Below, piece by piece: positions 10,982 to 23,700 of a stretch of DNA of 64,000 bases; within the stretch, counting starts at the first letter, position 1, and each line of letters opens with the position of its first letter. The DNA comes from Balamuthia mandrillaris. Lineage: Eukaryota; Discosea; Longamoebia; Balamuthiidae. Both the position numbers and the translations under genes were made by a program. The stretch covers positions 192,066 to 256,065 of the forward strand of contig JAVKOQ010000050.1 of NCBI GenBank assembly GCA_031835245.1, written 5' to 3'. The notes below the pieces were generated by a model. It ran no database searches. It saw only the letters and a program-made list of their open reading frames with translations, and was not told the DNA's origin.

Positions 10982-11581
10982 ATGGAGGCTGCCCGATGGG
11001 ACCGGCGAGGTCCCTATGATGGAGCTGAAGCGGAAGCGGAAGCAGAACAGGCCAACACTGAGATGGAACACAAAATAGAAAGGGAGCTGGAGAGGATAGG
11101 TGCTCCAGTGGAGGCACCGCTTACCAACGACCCTTTTCTGTGGGAGAACTGCCTGCTTCGGTTAATCGTGTGTGCTGCTGTCCTCCCTTTACTCTGTGCA
11201 TCCATCCTCTCCTTCTGATATGCCTTTGTTTGTTTGTTTTTTGTTTTTGAAAACGAGCAGACTATGTACAAAGAGCTCGAAAAGGAAGAGCAGGACTGTA
11301 AAAGTCTACTCCAGGAGAGCTTCTCCTTGGCACCACCAGCCTCGGAATTGACGGCGGAGGAGCTGATGCGGAAGAACGAGTTAGATAAACAGCAGCTCAT
11401 GTTTTGTAAGCAAGAGAACAAGCACCTCAAGCGAGACATCTTTCGGCTGGGCAAACGACGGCGCAAACTGGAAGCAGCACTCAACGCGGAGCATCGTAAA
11501 GTACCTAACGCACCGCACAGCTTGCCTGGTACCCTCTTTCTCTCCACTCTCAACCGCAACAAAAAGCAGTCCCAGCGTTGA
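10982..11581 (+). CDS. Small charged coiled-coil protein, unknown
   Basis: Two exons, 10982-11167 and 11261-11581 (phase 0), giving 168 residues. The start ATG is preceded by CACCA. The N-terminal part is acidic (EAEAEAEQ). The join yields the continuous stretch LWENCLLRLI then TMYKELEKEEQDCKSLL, followed by a long charged helix rich in Lys/Glu (ELTAEELMRKNELDKQQL and KRDIFRLGKRRRKLEAAL). Coiled coil is likely. The tail is basic. The splice model is supported by a GTGTGT donor and a pyrimidine-rich acceptor ending GAGCAG. No family recognised; structural or scaffold role is only a guess. Confidence 0.6.
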
Positions 11582-11856
11582 CTAATGAGCCGGCATACCT
11601 ACTCCTAGAACTCCTGGCCTTTATGCGAGAGCTGCAGCGGGCACTGCACGGGGCTCCCTCCCTGCGTTCCTGCTTTGGCGATTTTTCGGGTCGACCCGAA
11701 TAAATTCAGGTCGTCATGATGTTTTACAGAGAAAATTCTGTGTGTGCATAGAAAACGGGAAGGAGGACAGCCCCTTGTTGTTGGGACCATACCAATACAA
11801 AAGAAACCAGTGCCACCACCACCCAACTGAGTTTTCGATAAGGGAGGAGCCTCGCC

Positions 11857-12235
11857 ATGCAGCCGTCCGTGCTTCCAACCTCTGAAATGTTGTTTGTGCC
11901 TTACAAGACGTCGGACAAGGTCAACATGGTGAAGGCTTTGAAAAAGTACATGACCAAACACTTCTCAGCGGACCTCGTGGAGCAGCATAAGGAGGCGCTC
12001 GATCGATTACAAAGCACAAGGGAGAGTTTACGCTCTACCACAGAGAAAACTGAGCATGCCAAAGACTTATATTTATAGTAGGAACCACCACCACCTAGAG
12101 GCTTTGCACTGCCTTTCCTTCTAACTTGAATTTTCTGCTTTACCTTCTCCACAAAGTTACTATGGGCTGTTGGGGTGCTTGGACAAGCGTTTTCCTATCA
12201 AAGACTCTGGAGAAGTACACTATTCCTCTTATCAA

Positions 12236-12280
<45 letters not shown>

Positions 12281-15200
12281 TCCCTCTCCCTCTCTTTAGC
12301 TCTTTTACCATGCAACAAAGGTTCGCCTGCAGTTTGCTTGGTATGACGCTTTCAAACAGAAAAAGAACAGTACGAACATGCTCTCCTCCTCTTTTGTTAC
12401 CCTCGCTACCCTCGCTCTTTTTTATAATCCATTTGTCACTCATTTCTCGTTTATTTTAATCCTGATCTTAACAACAGCCCAAGCGAACCTCGAGTATGAG
12501 AAAGCGTGTGTTCTGTTTAACATAGGGGCAGTCTACAGTCAAATAGCCCACATACAAAATAGGAACACAGTGGAGGGCATCAAGAAGGCCTGTCACTATT
12601 TCCAACTATCTGCCGGCTGCTTCGAGAAGTTGAGAGAGAACCTTCAGAAGTATCCGCTGCAGCCTTCCACTCCCGACCTTACCGATGAATTTTTGCACAT
12701 GATAGTAACGTTGTTGCTGGCTCAAGCCCAGGAATGCTTTTGTGAGAAGGTTTGTTTGTTGGAGTACATTAGCATTCTCTCTCGTTCTATTTCATTGATG
12801 GTAACGATGACTACAGGCTATCAAAGACAACATGAGTGCAACGATTGTGGCAATGGTGACACAACAAGCGGCTGATTTTTATGACAACGCCTATAATATG
12901 ATGATTGGCGGCATCATTAAGGACAACTTAGACAAAAACTGGAGCAAATACGCTTATCTCAAGAGCATGTACTTCAAGTCTCTTAGCTGTCACCGGTCAG
13001 CTGAGGCGGCTCATACTAAGGACCAATATGGTTTGCAAGTTGGATATCTTCAACTTGCTCTGTCATGCCTCAACAACGAATCCGTTAAATCTCAGCTCAA
13101 AAAGAGCTCCTCCGAGTTTCAATCATGGATGAATGCACTTATTACGGTATTATTACTCATTCTTCCTTCGTCTTCTCCGCTATCTCTCTTTTACTGATGG
13201 TCCCACGATACTAAACAATTAAAGCTTGTGGAAAAGTCTTTTGTTGTAGCTGAGAAAGATAACGACTCAATTTATCACGAACGCGTGCCGAAGTTTACGG
13301 AAATACCTCCAGCCACTAAAAAAGCAATGGTACAACCCCTACCAATGCCTGACACCACCCTTGTCGGCGAAAGAGATCCCTTCCGCAGCCTAGTTCCTTT
13401 TGCTACCTTGCAAAGCGTTACTATTTACAACGTAAGCTATACCATTTGTGCCAGTGATATCTCTATCCTAGTTGCTTTTGCTTGCTTCTAATTCCTTTTC
13501 TTTCTGTTCGTTTCTTGACTTGATAGGAAAAAAAGGCAGAACTGCTCCGAGACTCCATGCAACAAATCAACGAGCATAATGACATGGCGAAAGGGTACTT
13601 CCCCCCGTTTCTATAGACCCTTAGCCACTATTGCTCACATCAAACAATAATGAAACTTAGTTCTTTGAGCTCCATGAACTTGCCAGCAGCAATAGAGAGC
13701 TTAGAAACGCCTGAAGGCATTCCGGAGAGCTTACGTTTACAAATGGAAGTTGTACGCAAGGACGGCGGAGCCGATTATTTGAGCGAGCTTATGGAAACTT
13801 TGCAAAATCTCAGTGCAGAAGATCAACGTATCCTTACGGAGGCTATCAAATACCTCGATGAGGAGGAAGCAGAAGATACTGAAGTACGAAGGCAATTTGG
13901 TGATCGCTGGGATCGGTTCGTATTATCTCTCTTTTCTTCATAACCGCTCTTTCGTGTTACTGAATGGTTTCTTTTCAGCCCCCTATCTCACAACTTGGCC
14001 AAAAATTTGAGAGAAGACTCGGCCAAATATAAAAGCAATATGGAGCATGCTCTTAAGTCAGACGAAATCGTGCGCACCAAGTTCCTAAAACACCGTGAGG
14101 CTATTGATATACTTTGTAAACCAGAGGCAAGCACTCTCACTCTAACCTTTTTTCTGTCGAACAATTTTTTTAAAAAAAAAAACAACGCTCTACAAACAGA
14201 AAGAGCTTGCAGCAATGATGCCACCAGACAAAGAACCAAGCCAGCCTGCCAAGGAGGCTATTGCAGCACTCAGGCAAAGCCTAGGTCACCTTGATAGTTG
14301 CATTGCCGAAAGAGGAGAACTTGAATCAGAGCTCAAAGCACTCGTTGAGGCGGTGCGTAACGCCCAGCCCATATATAGTTTATGTTGTTGTAGGTTCCTA
14401 ACCAAAACATCCTTTTCCTGTAGGATGATATCGCATCCGTACTACTGTCTTCGGACAAAGCTCCAGAACTCATTTATCAAGAAGAGCTGCGAAAGTATGA
14501 AGACATTCAGCGCCGGTTGCAGGCTAACTTTCAACAACAAAAGCATCTCTTGGATAATATTAGCGTGAGTACCAACATTACCACTGCCACAATTGAGCCT
14601 TATCACAATCTCACCCTTTTTTACAGAGCGAAAACGCGGCATTTGAGGCAACCAAGGATTTGAACGAGCACTCTCGCAGACGAGAAGAGCTTGTCAGACA
14701 CCTTTCTCTTGCCTATTCTGCCTTCAAGGAAACCAAGGCAAATCTCCAGGAAGGGATCGAATTTTATACTAACTTCCAGGACCTACTCAAAAATCTAAGA
14801 ACCAAGTGTAAAGACTTTGCCTGGGCAAGATCCTCTGAGAAACGGGACCTCCTTAAGTATGCATCTGATACTTTATACCCTGAAAATTCTTTTCTGACAT
14901 TTGCTTTATGCTGGCTTTGTCCCGATTCTTACTAGTCGTATTCAAATGAGCGCAACTGGATTTAGTTTGCCACAGAGCCAATCTCAACATTCTTACTCCC
15001 CTCAACAGCAACAAACACAACCGCCTGTGCAATCGCATCCGCATCCACATCCACAGGCAGGCTATTCCATGCCAGGCTCATGGCAACCACACATTGCACC
15101 TGTTTATGATCGTAATCCTGCCTCCTTTGGCGGAGGGTCTCTTCAACACCAGCAGGCTTATCAAGCATCTGCCCCCCATCCATACTCACCATACGCCTCA

Positions 15201-15392
15201 CCACAATCAGGTAAGTGATCGAGTTTTTGATTGTTCATTATTCCTCTCCTTCCCTCCCTTTTCTTCCTTACTCCTTGTAGTGGGATCCTAACCTGTAGTT
15301 GCTTGCATAACAAAGGTTATCATGGACAACCTCAACAAGGCAGCCATTCGCCATCCTCCCCGTACTATGGCGGTAGCTATCAGCAACACTGA
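11857..15392 (+). CDS. ALIX/PDCD6IP-like BRO1-domain ESCRT protein
   Basis: ESCRT-associated adaptor acting in multivesicular body sorting, membrane repair and abscission. Fourteen exons (11857-12077, 12157-12214, 12300-12369, 12478-12749, 12817-13146, 13225-13431, 13527-13594, 13661-13915, 13979-14126, 14200-14352, 14424-14564, 14627-14856, 14936-15210, 15316-15392) give 834 residues, close to human ALIX (868). The BRO1 domain covers about the first 385 residues (LEYEKACVLFNIGAVYSQIA is typical). A V-shaped helical domain follows from LPAAIESLETPEGIPESL. The last about 110 residues are Pro/Gln/Ser/Tyr-rich, ending YYGGSYQQH, the usual disordered adaptor tail. The intron after exon 9 appears to start with GC (AG|GCAAGC) rather than GT, because this alone keeps the frame. 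All other introns are GT-AG. Confidence 0.94.
12237..12297 (+). repeat. (CT)n tract abutting the ALIX exon 3 acceptor
   Basis: About 60 nt of CT and CCCTCT repeats running directly into the acceptor TTTAG at 12299. This appears to be a microsatellite-expanded polypyrimidine tract. Confidence 0.9.
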
Positions 15393-15656
15393 AGTTAAAT
15401 AAGAAACACCAAACAACAACGCCCCTTGTTTCCGCATTTCTTGTGTTTTTAAACAAACTCTTTTCCGTCCTGTTATTGTTCTTCCTTTCTTCAAGAAGAA
15501 GAAGATTGTTATTTCTTCAAGAAGAAGAAGATTGTTATTCAATTTAAGTTGACGTACGGTCAGACGAGCATGGCAAACAAACAAAAAGGAAATTGGAAAT
15601 AAAGCAGCAGCAGCAGCAGCAGAAGTAGGAGGTAAGGAGAACAGAAAAACCTAAAG

Positions 15657-17397
15657 ATGAACGAGGGAGGCGCACCACCGCCCAAAGCAGAAGGAGGAGT
15701 TCCCAATGGAGGCTTTGGGGAGGGACGGTCCAACAAGCCAGAGCTTGTCGTTAAGGTGCAGGAAGAAGAAGGAAGGGTTGGTGTTGGTGGGTTACGCGCC
15801 AAGGCTGCTCTCTTGAGGTTCGTATTACCGACTGCTCCTTCCTCATCGCTGCAATCGCCAGCACCAAAAAGGAGTGCAGCGTTCACCCTCTGAAATGCCA
15901 CAGGGCAAGGTTGCGAGGGCGGCGGCGCTTGCCTCTTGCTGCAGATAGGGCGGTCATTCGATCAGCGTGGCAGGAGTTCACCCCTGTCACAAAGGTTTGC
16001 TGCCTTGCTGGTTTCGCTGGAGGATAGGAGAGCTCACCCCACTTCTCGCAACCACAACACCCATTAGGGAGCAGTAACGTCACTGGCTCCGATGGCGCTT
16101 TGGTGCCTCTTTCACATCCGGAAGAACTCGAAGCCTGGAGAGATTACCACCCGTCTCTTGGTGTGGTACAGCCAGGTTACGCCCTTAAGCTTCTCCTCTC
16201 TCCTCTCTTCTTCTATCACTTGTGTCGCCTTTGTTTCTTGGTTTATGTCCTCTATGTTCGCCTCTGTTCTCTGCTTCTTTGCTTCTTCCGTCACGCTCTC
16301 TTCTCTGCTTCTGTTCTCTGTTCTCTTCCCTGCTTGAGCTGATCTGCTCTTTGCAGACGATAGCATTGTATGCCCTCAGGAATATGTATATAGAACAGCA
16401 GAAGAACATTGGTGTGAGACGTACTTTTACCAGGAGCTTTGAACGGTCTTCCTTGGTCGGCTCTCTCATCTACACGACTTCTCTATGGAAGACCATTCAT
16501 ACGCTGTTTGGCAAGACTTATTTTCTGTTCAACCTGTTGCACTCCCTTCTCTACGCTTTCTTCGTGTGGCTTAGCCTAAACTACAACCGGGGTTTGCCTC
16601 ATCCTTGCCATAAGCGAGAGTACTTTGTTCTCCTCTGTCCTTCTGTGTTTGCATTTCTCTAAAATACCTGCCCTTTGTTGGCTTTAAAAGGAGAGGCATT
16701 ATCCATTGGCCGGCCTTTGTTGGATTTATGTTCGTTATGAGCTTGACGAGCTTTGTTTGGGGCAAAGAGCTAAAGATAGCAGTGCTTAAGGGTGATAGGT
16801 GATCGCTGGCTATCTACGTTGGAACATCTCTTTGGCTGCAGCTCACATAATCGTTTAAAAAACACAGGTACAATTTTTTGTCAATAGTGGGCTTCTTGAT
16901 GAACTCGTTTGGCATCCTTCGGGCAGGCCTACAAACCGCAAAGACATCTTCTCCTGGTATGTTTATGTTTGCTTTATTTTATTTTTTCATTTTTTTGCTC
17001 TGAGTACGCGCAACTCACAACCAGTGTTCATTCTTTTTGAATCACCTTCTTCTTTCCAAGCCATATCTCCGTTTTCAGCAGCATCACCAATGGCAGTGGC
17101 CAATACGTTTGCTGCTTTGATACATATACCCTCTTTTGCCTCTTCTCCCATTGCACGGGTGTACATCATGGGCTACATGGCCATGACCTACTGCCTTGTC
17201 ATCATCGCTTATTTGTGCCTCCGACAAGAAAGAGCCAAAGGTGCGTCTTCTTTTGTCACGACCTCCCTTTATTTTGCAAAACCACTGATATGTCCTTCTG
17301 TACTTTTTTAAACATTCTGCTCTCTGCTCTCTGCTTTCTGCTCTCTTCTCTCTTCCGTCCTCGCTCAGCATTGCGGAAGGTGCGAGCAAAGCTCTGA
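15657..17397 (+). CDS. Multipass membrane protein, unknown family
   Basis: Eight exons: 15657-15817, 15904-15994, 16068-16175, 16357-16591, 16696-16798, 16868-16956, 17025-17240 and 17369-17397; 343 residues. The Gly/Pro-rich N-terminus and an Arg-rich segment look cytosolic. About five or six hydrophobic segments follow: around SLAPMALWCLF, YFLFNLLHSLLYAFFVWLSL, HWPAFVGFMFVMSLTSFVW, FLSIVGFLMNSF, AVANTFAALIHI and YIMGYMAMTYCLVIIAYLCL. The C-terminus is short and basic (ALRKVRAKL). Every junction keeps one open frame, which would be unlikely by chance. I do not recognise the family; a transporter or organelle membrane protein is possible. It runs in the same direction as its neighbours ALIX and XMAP215. 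Confidence 0.65.
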
Positions 17398-17793
17398 ATA
17401 AAAAATTTGTACAGAGGAAAGTTCCCCTCTTTTATGGGGGGGGGAAGGGATTTTCCCGCCATTTTTAACGTTCCTTCCCCAAACAAAAAATTTGGCGGCA
17501 GAAGAGCAGAGAATAGGGCTACAAAGACTTTTTTTCCGTATTACACACAAAAATAAACAAACAAGAAAGAAAGGAGAGAGAGGGAACTCACTGTGCCTTT
17601 TTTTTTTACTGCCTTCCTTCTACCCCTCCTACCCGTTTGAGAAGGAAGCCAGCAGTTGACGTTATTTCCTTGGAGGGAGTAATCCACTGCGCCGCAAAGT
17701 TTTCGTGCAAACAACAACCCTTTTTTTTTTAAATTGCATTTTGTTGGGGGAGCTTGATAAGGAGAGCAAGGGAAGAAGGACATTTTATACCAG
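17398..17793. promoter_or_regulatory. Intergenic, presumed XMAP215 promoter
   Basis: About 400 bp. Contains an imperfect inverted repeat around a G-run (AAAGTTCCCCTC... GGGGGGGGAAGGGA, 17418-17454). No exon supported. Confidence 0.4.
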
Positions 17794-20700
17794 ATGGCGG
17801 ATGATGACAAGCTTGATGATGGACCCCTGCCCGACCGCTTGGAAAGCGCCAAGTGGAAGGTCAGGAAGGCTGCCTATGAGGAGCTGGAACAAAAATTCAA
17901 AGAGTCGCTAGACAACAGGATTTTCGAGGAGTATGGTACTGATTTTTTGCCACCACTGCTTTAAACACTCACTTTTTGTTGCTTTGTCTGACGTTCTATT
18001 ATTGCAGGTCCTAAATTCAAAAAGATCGTTGCTGACAAGAACGCAGCAGCCCAAGAGAAGGGCTTGGAGGCGCTTGCAGTGTGGATAGACCGTGCAGAGA
18101 ACCCAACCAGATTGAACTCTCTGTGCCCTGTCTTGGTGGACAAGTGCTTTAGTGGGCGCCCCAAAACCAAGGAAAAGGCCATTGAATGTCTTCTTCTCTT
18201 TGTGGAAGTAGATGAGACAGCAGAGACTGTTGCGGTATGTGCTTGTGTCCTTCTCCCTGCACTTTTGTCTCTGTTTCTAAAACTAGTTGCTATTCTAACT
18301 GAGTACTCACCCACCAATCCAGAATGCCTTGCTGGAAGGAGCGAATCATAAAGTGGCCAAGATAGCTTCTCTTTGCCTCACCACCTTGAAGCGGGTGCTG
18401 CAAGAGTTTGGCACAAAGATCGTGCCTATTAAGCCGATCGTCAAGCAGCTCCCCAAGTACTTTGAACACAGCGACAAGGTATTCAGGGAGGAAGCCCAGG
18501 CACTGGTTGTGGAGATATATCGCTGGGTTGGCGCTGCCATCAAGTCCCAATTGGACAGCTTGCGACCTGCTCAATTGAAAGACCTGGAATCGGCCTTTGA
18601 GGCGCTGCCAAAGCAAAAGGCCACGCCATTGAAATACGTGCGATCACAACAACCGGAAGAGGAAACAGAAGAAACTGGAGGAGGAACTGGCGGAGCCTCT
18701 TCTTCCCAGAGGGGAGCAGAGGAAGACGAAGAAGAGGACGGAGAGATGGATCCTTATGACTTGGCAGAACCGGCTGAAGTTCTGTCTCAAATCAACGGAG
18801 CCTGGTTTGAAGGACTTGTATGTCATCTCTCTTAACGCGCTCTGACCCAGAAATCGGTTCTTAACATCAGTTACCACTGCAGGAGTCAAGCAAGTGGAAA
18901 GACAGAAAAGAGCAAATGGAGAAGCTGGTCACCCTTGTAGACAAACCGCGCCTTAAACCAGGGGATTATCGCGAAGTGGCTTCTGCTCTCAAAAAGGTTT
19001 GTGTTTGCGTTGGATCACTCAAACATAGCGTCATGAAATGTGTTTGCTCATTCTTCAATGCGTGCAGGCCATTACCAAGGATGCCAACATTATAGTGGCT
19101 ACCCTAGCAATCAAAGCAGCTGGGCTGTTGGCCAGAGGTCTTCGGCAAGATTTTGCCATGCATGGCAAGATGCTGCTGTCGTCATTGTTGGCCAAGTTTA
19201 AGGAAAAGAAAGCGAACGTTGTGGAAGGCATTCACGAGGCTCTGGGCCATATGATGAACACTTGTTTTTCCCTCACAGAGGTGGTGGACGATGTTTTGGA
19301 CGCGATGAAAGACAAACTGGCTCAAATCAAACAGCAAACGCTGGTGTTTGTCATAGCTTTTATGCAAAAGTCCAAGAGAGCAACGGTGGGCCAAATTATC
19401 AAGACCCTCGGTCCAGTCTTCATTGCCACGTTGGAGGATGCCAGTCCCGAAGTGAGAGAGGCTGCCTACAAGGCCTTTGGCGCTTTGGTTGGCAAGGTTG
19501 GTGAGCGACCGGTTGCGCCGTTGGTGGCCAAGCTTGATCCTGCCAAGGAGAAGAAAATACGTGAATACTATCCCGAGAAAATCCCAACTGCTCCTTTGCC
19601 TTCAGAAAATCGCTCCAAGGCTACCAAGGGCAATGCAACCGCCTCTAGCAAGAGCACGAAAGCTGCGCCACGCGCTAAAGCGGCACCAAAATCCGCTGCT
19701 CCAAACACGACAAATGTACCCTGTTCTACCCCTGCCTCTGTCGCTGTCTCTCTGTTTATCTTCCGTTGCTAACTTGTCTACATGATAGGCGGCAACTCCT
19801 GCGCCAAAACCGGCAGCTCCCGCACCAAAACCAAAGCCCAAAAAAGTAGAGCCTGTTCCGTTGATGCCCCCTGAGGAAGCCTTGGCTAAGGCCGTCGAGG
19901 AGTTTCCCGCTGAAGTCTTAGTTCTTCTTGGAGACGCATCATGGAAACAACGCTTAGCGGGTATGGAGGCTTTCTCCCAAGCTGCTGAGCAATTGATTCA
20001 GCAGAAGAAAGGACGAGCCGCATTAGAGATTATTTTCCGGAAGTTGGAGCATCAACCTGGATGGAATGAGTCCAATTTCCAGGTGGCCTCAGCGATGTAC
20101 ACACTCCTTGACAAGCTTGCCGGGTCGCCATTCTTTGATGGCTTTTTGGCACAAGTCGCGGTGGCTCCCCTTGTCCCCAAAATTCCCGAGCTCAAATTAC
20201 GGCGGCACGTTACGCAGTGCCTTGGCACTATCTCCGAAGCAGTGGGCCTGCCTTATGTGCTGCTTCAAATCTATAAGCATAGCACCGATAGCAAGAACCC
20301 CAAGGTGCTCACCGAGAGCCTCCTTTGGGTCACCACCGCCATTGAGGAGTTTGGCATGAAGGACGTCGATGTCAAAGCTCTCGTTGACTGGGCGAAGAGT
20401 TCTTTGGAGTCAAGCAACGCAATGACGCGATCGAACGGTGTCAAACTCTTTGGCAAGCTTTACGTGTATATTGGCGAGTCTATCCAAGAGTACCTGGCCA
20501 ACGTGAAACCAGCCCTACTCACTACTATCCAGAAGGAGTTCGAGCGAGTTGCTACCGCCAAGCCAGAGCCACCAACTAGATTCAAGCGTGAAGTGCCTCA
20601 AGAAGAGGTTGCCACCCAAGAAGAGCCTGAAGCTACAGCAGACGACGTTCCGGAAATCAAGGTAACGCCTAGCCGGCATGTCTCTCCTCGCGAACCCCCC

Positions 20701-23700
20701 AAGGACGATGGACCACAGGACGTTTCTGCCAAGCTTACCACCCAGCTGATTGCAAACCTGTCCCATGCCGACTGGAAAGTTCGTAAAACGGCCCTGGACG
20801 AAGTAGAAAAGATACTCAAGGAAGCCAACATGAAGATTCAGTGCGCCAAGGGATTGGATTCCCTCGTCCAGATCCTCAAAGTTCGTCTGAAGGACTCGAA
20901 CGGGAACGTCGCCTTGCTTGCCACCAAGCTTGTGGGCTCTATGGCAACAGCGGCGGGTGCTCCCTTCGAACGCTATCTCAAGTTCTTGGCGCCAACAATC
21001 TTTTCCCTATTGACCGACTCTAGGAAAGCTTTGCGAGACTATGCGATTGCAAGCCTTGATGCTTGGTCGGCAGCCGTAGGAATTGATGCCTTTGTGCCTT
21101 ATTTGGTGGATGCGATTGCCGTAAACAGTCCCACTTCACGTAAGGAGAGTTTGGGATGGTTCATCAAGTACCGGGCAAACCTTTCGAAGGATGTGGACAC
21201 TCAACCCCTCGTAAAACCCGCCATACAGGCCCTTCTGGACAGAAATGTGGAGGTTAGGCAGCTAGCTGAGACAGCGCTTGCAGATCTCATCCCTAAGACC
21301 CCTACCGCTACCCTGCAGGCTGCACTCGTTGGGCTTCCTCCCGCCTCCAAGAAGGATGTGCAAACTGTGTTGAAACGTTACTTAGCCCCTCCTGTTAGCG
21401 ACACCGCAGCAACCAGCTCTGGCTCTCTTGCTAGAGCTGTTAAGACAAGCCTTGCTCAACAACAACAGGGACGAGGAAGGAGCACTGGCACTCTGCAACC
21501 CAGAGCAATTGAGCGTGGTCGAAGTCGTCCCGGAACTCCTGGCGGATCGTCCACGCCGGGCAGTCGCACCTCTAGTCGCCCCAGCAGCCGTGCTGGAAGT
21601 CGTGCTGGAAGTCGCGCCGGAAGCCGCGCCGGCTCTCGTGCTTCTTCGCCCTCGCCCACGCGCAGATCTTCTGCTGCACGCACTCCCGGCAGTGCAAAAC
21701 AAACCACAACATCCGCTTCTCGCTCGTCATCGGGAGCTGTCAAGAGAGTTGCTGCCAATCTCCCTCTCTCCAAGAACGATGATAAGGAAATGCGAGCGCA
21801 GATGGATGAGCGGTTGGATGGTGGACACTGGCGCTTCAAGGTGCCTACGCCAGAGCATTTGCAATTCTTGGCCGACCAGATGAAGCCTTGTGTTTCTGCT
21901 GAACTGCATGGCTTGTTGTTCTCCAAGGACTTTAGACAACACCGAGAAGCTATTCGGTTGTTGGAGACTTACCTGCAACAGTACTTTGCAGAGACTTATT
22001 GCAATTTGGATGTCATTCTCAAGTGGTGCACTCTGCGGTTCTTTGACACCAACACCACCACCCAAGGCAAGACCTTGGCTTACCTGCTGCAGCTCCTGGA
22101 GGCATTAGACCAGAACGACTGTCGCCTCAGCGACTATGAGGCTTCCGTTCTTCTGCCTGCGTTGATAGAACTTGCCGGACAAGGAGAAACTCACGCTCAG
22201 CCGATTCGGGAGCTTTTCAAGGTCATTCCAAGGGTGTATCCCGCTAGCAAGTTGCTGGACTACTTGGTGGACGCTATCGCAAGTTCTAAGAGCCCCCGCA
22301 GCCGTGCTGAGTGCCTCCAACAAATGGCCTCACTGGTACGGCGACAGGGTTTGACGGCTTGCAGCAGTCCTTCTACCGTTCTCCCTACTGTTCTTCGCTT
22401 CGTTACGGATAAGGTGGCCCCGGTGAGACAGGCCGCCTTGGCCTTCATGCAGCAAGCTCACCTTCACGTTGGCGACGATATCTGGGCCTATTTGGGCTCT
22501 GTAACTGAGACTCAGAAGGCTCTCATCATTCAGACGTTGGGAACTGACGCCCCTCCCTCCCCCGCTCCAGCCACCTCTGTTTCACGTTTGTTTGAAGCCG
22601 CCGCCTCGCCTGATGTTCCGCTTTCCACAACCAAGACTGCCAGTAGTCAGAGAATCGCTGCATCTGTGCCTCGCACCCAATCAACTCCCAACATGAAGCA
22701 TGTGGAGACAAACTCTGGCCTAACCCCAAGCAAACCCACTCCGCAGAAGAAATCCTTCAGCTTAGGGCTGGACGAACTGGAACCTACAACAGTCGCTGCT
22801 CCAGCACCCAAGAAGAGTATAGAGATGCCAGCGCTGGCCTCCACCACGCTTTCTTCCGAGTTCTCGGATATGCCGACTCCCTCTTTGCCCTCTCGCTTCG
22901 TTGCCAAAACTCAGCCATCGTCTGTTCAAAAGGAAACTAAGACGGAAGCCGCTTCTCCGGCTGCTGACAGTGACCAAAGCAAGTCCTCTGTGCGCACCAT
23001 CATTAACTCGTGGTCCCAATTAATCATGAGCGGGGACGCCAACGCCATTGTCTCTACCACCATGCTCATCGGCAAAAAGGTGGAAGAAAACCAGGCTCCC
23101 TTCATCGGCACTAGCGACGCATTGGTGCAGGCCATGCACATCCAGCTTCAGAAGAACCTAAGCAGCCAGACAACTTTGACGAGAGACACCAACCGTCAGT
23201 GTAAATATATTCTGAATGCGTTGCTCAAGATCTTCCAGCACAGCAGCATTGCCTCCGTTCTCTCCCTTCAGTCCATCAAGCCATTGCTACAGCTGCTGTT
23301 GGAATCTATGCTTGACTCACGGGTGCCGGAGCAGGAGAAGGGCGCCATCTACAAAGGCATTCAAACTTTAGTGGCTAAGATGCTCCGCAACTCGGATCAG
23401 ACCGTCATGTTTGCCACTTTGTTGCAGAGTCTCTCTCAATCTTTGAGCGAACCGGGCAACTACCCCAAGACCATCCCTCAGATTATCACCAAGGGCTTGT
23501 TAAAGGTCACTCAAGTCCTAAAGACCACTATCGACAACATCGATCTTGACCAGTTGCTCTACGAAATCCATTGCTTCCTCCAGCTGCACGCCCACCACCA
23601 GGAATATTCTAAGCTAATCCGCAGTCTCCTGAAGGAGATTGTTAACCTAAAGGGCAGGACCGTCTCAAACCATCTAAGCCGTGTGCCTGTGAGGCAGTAT

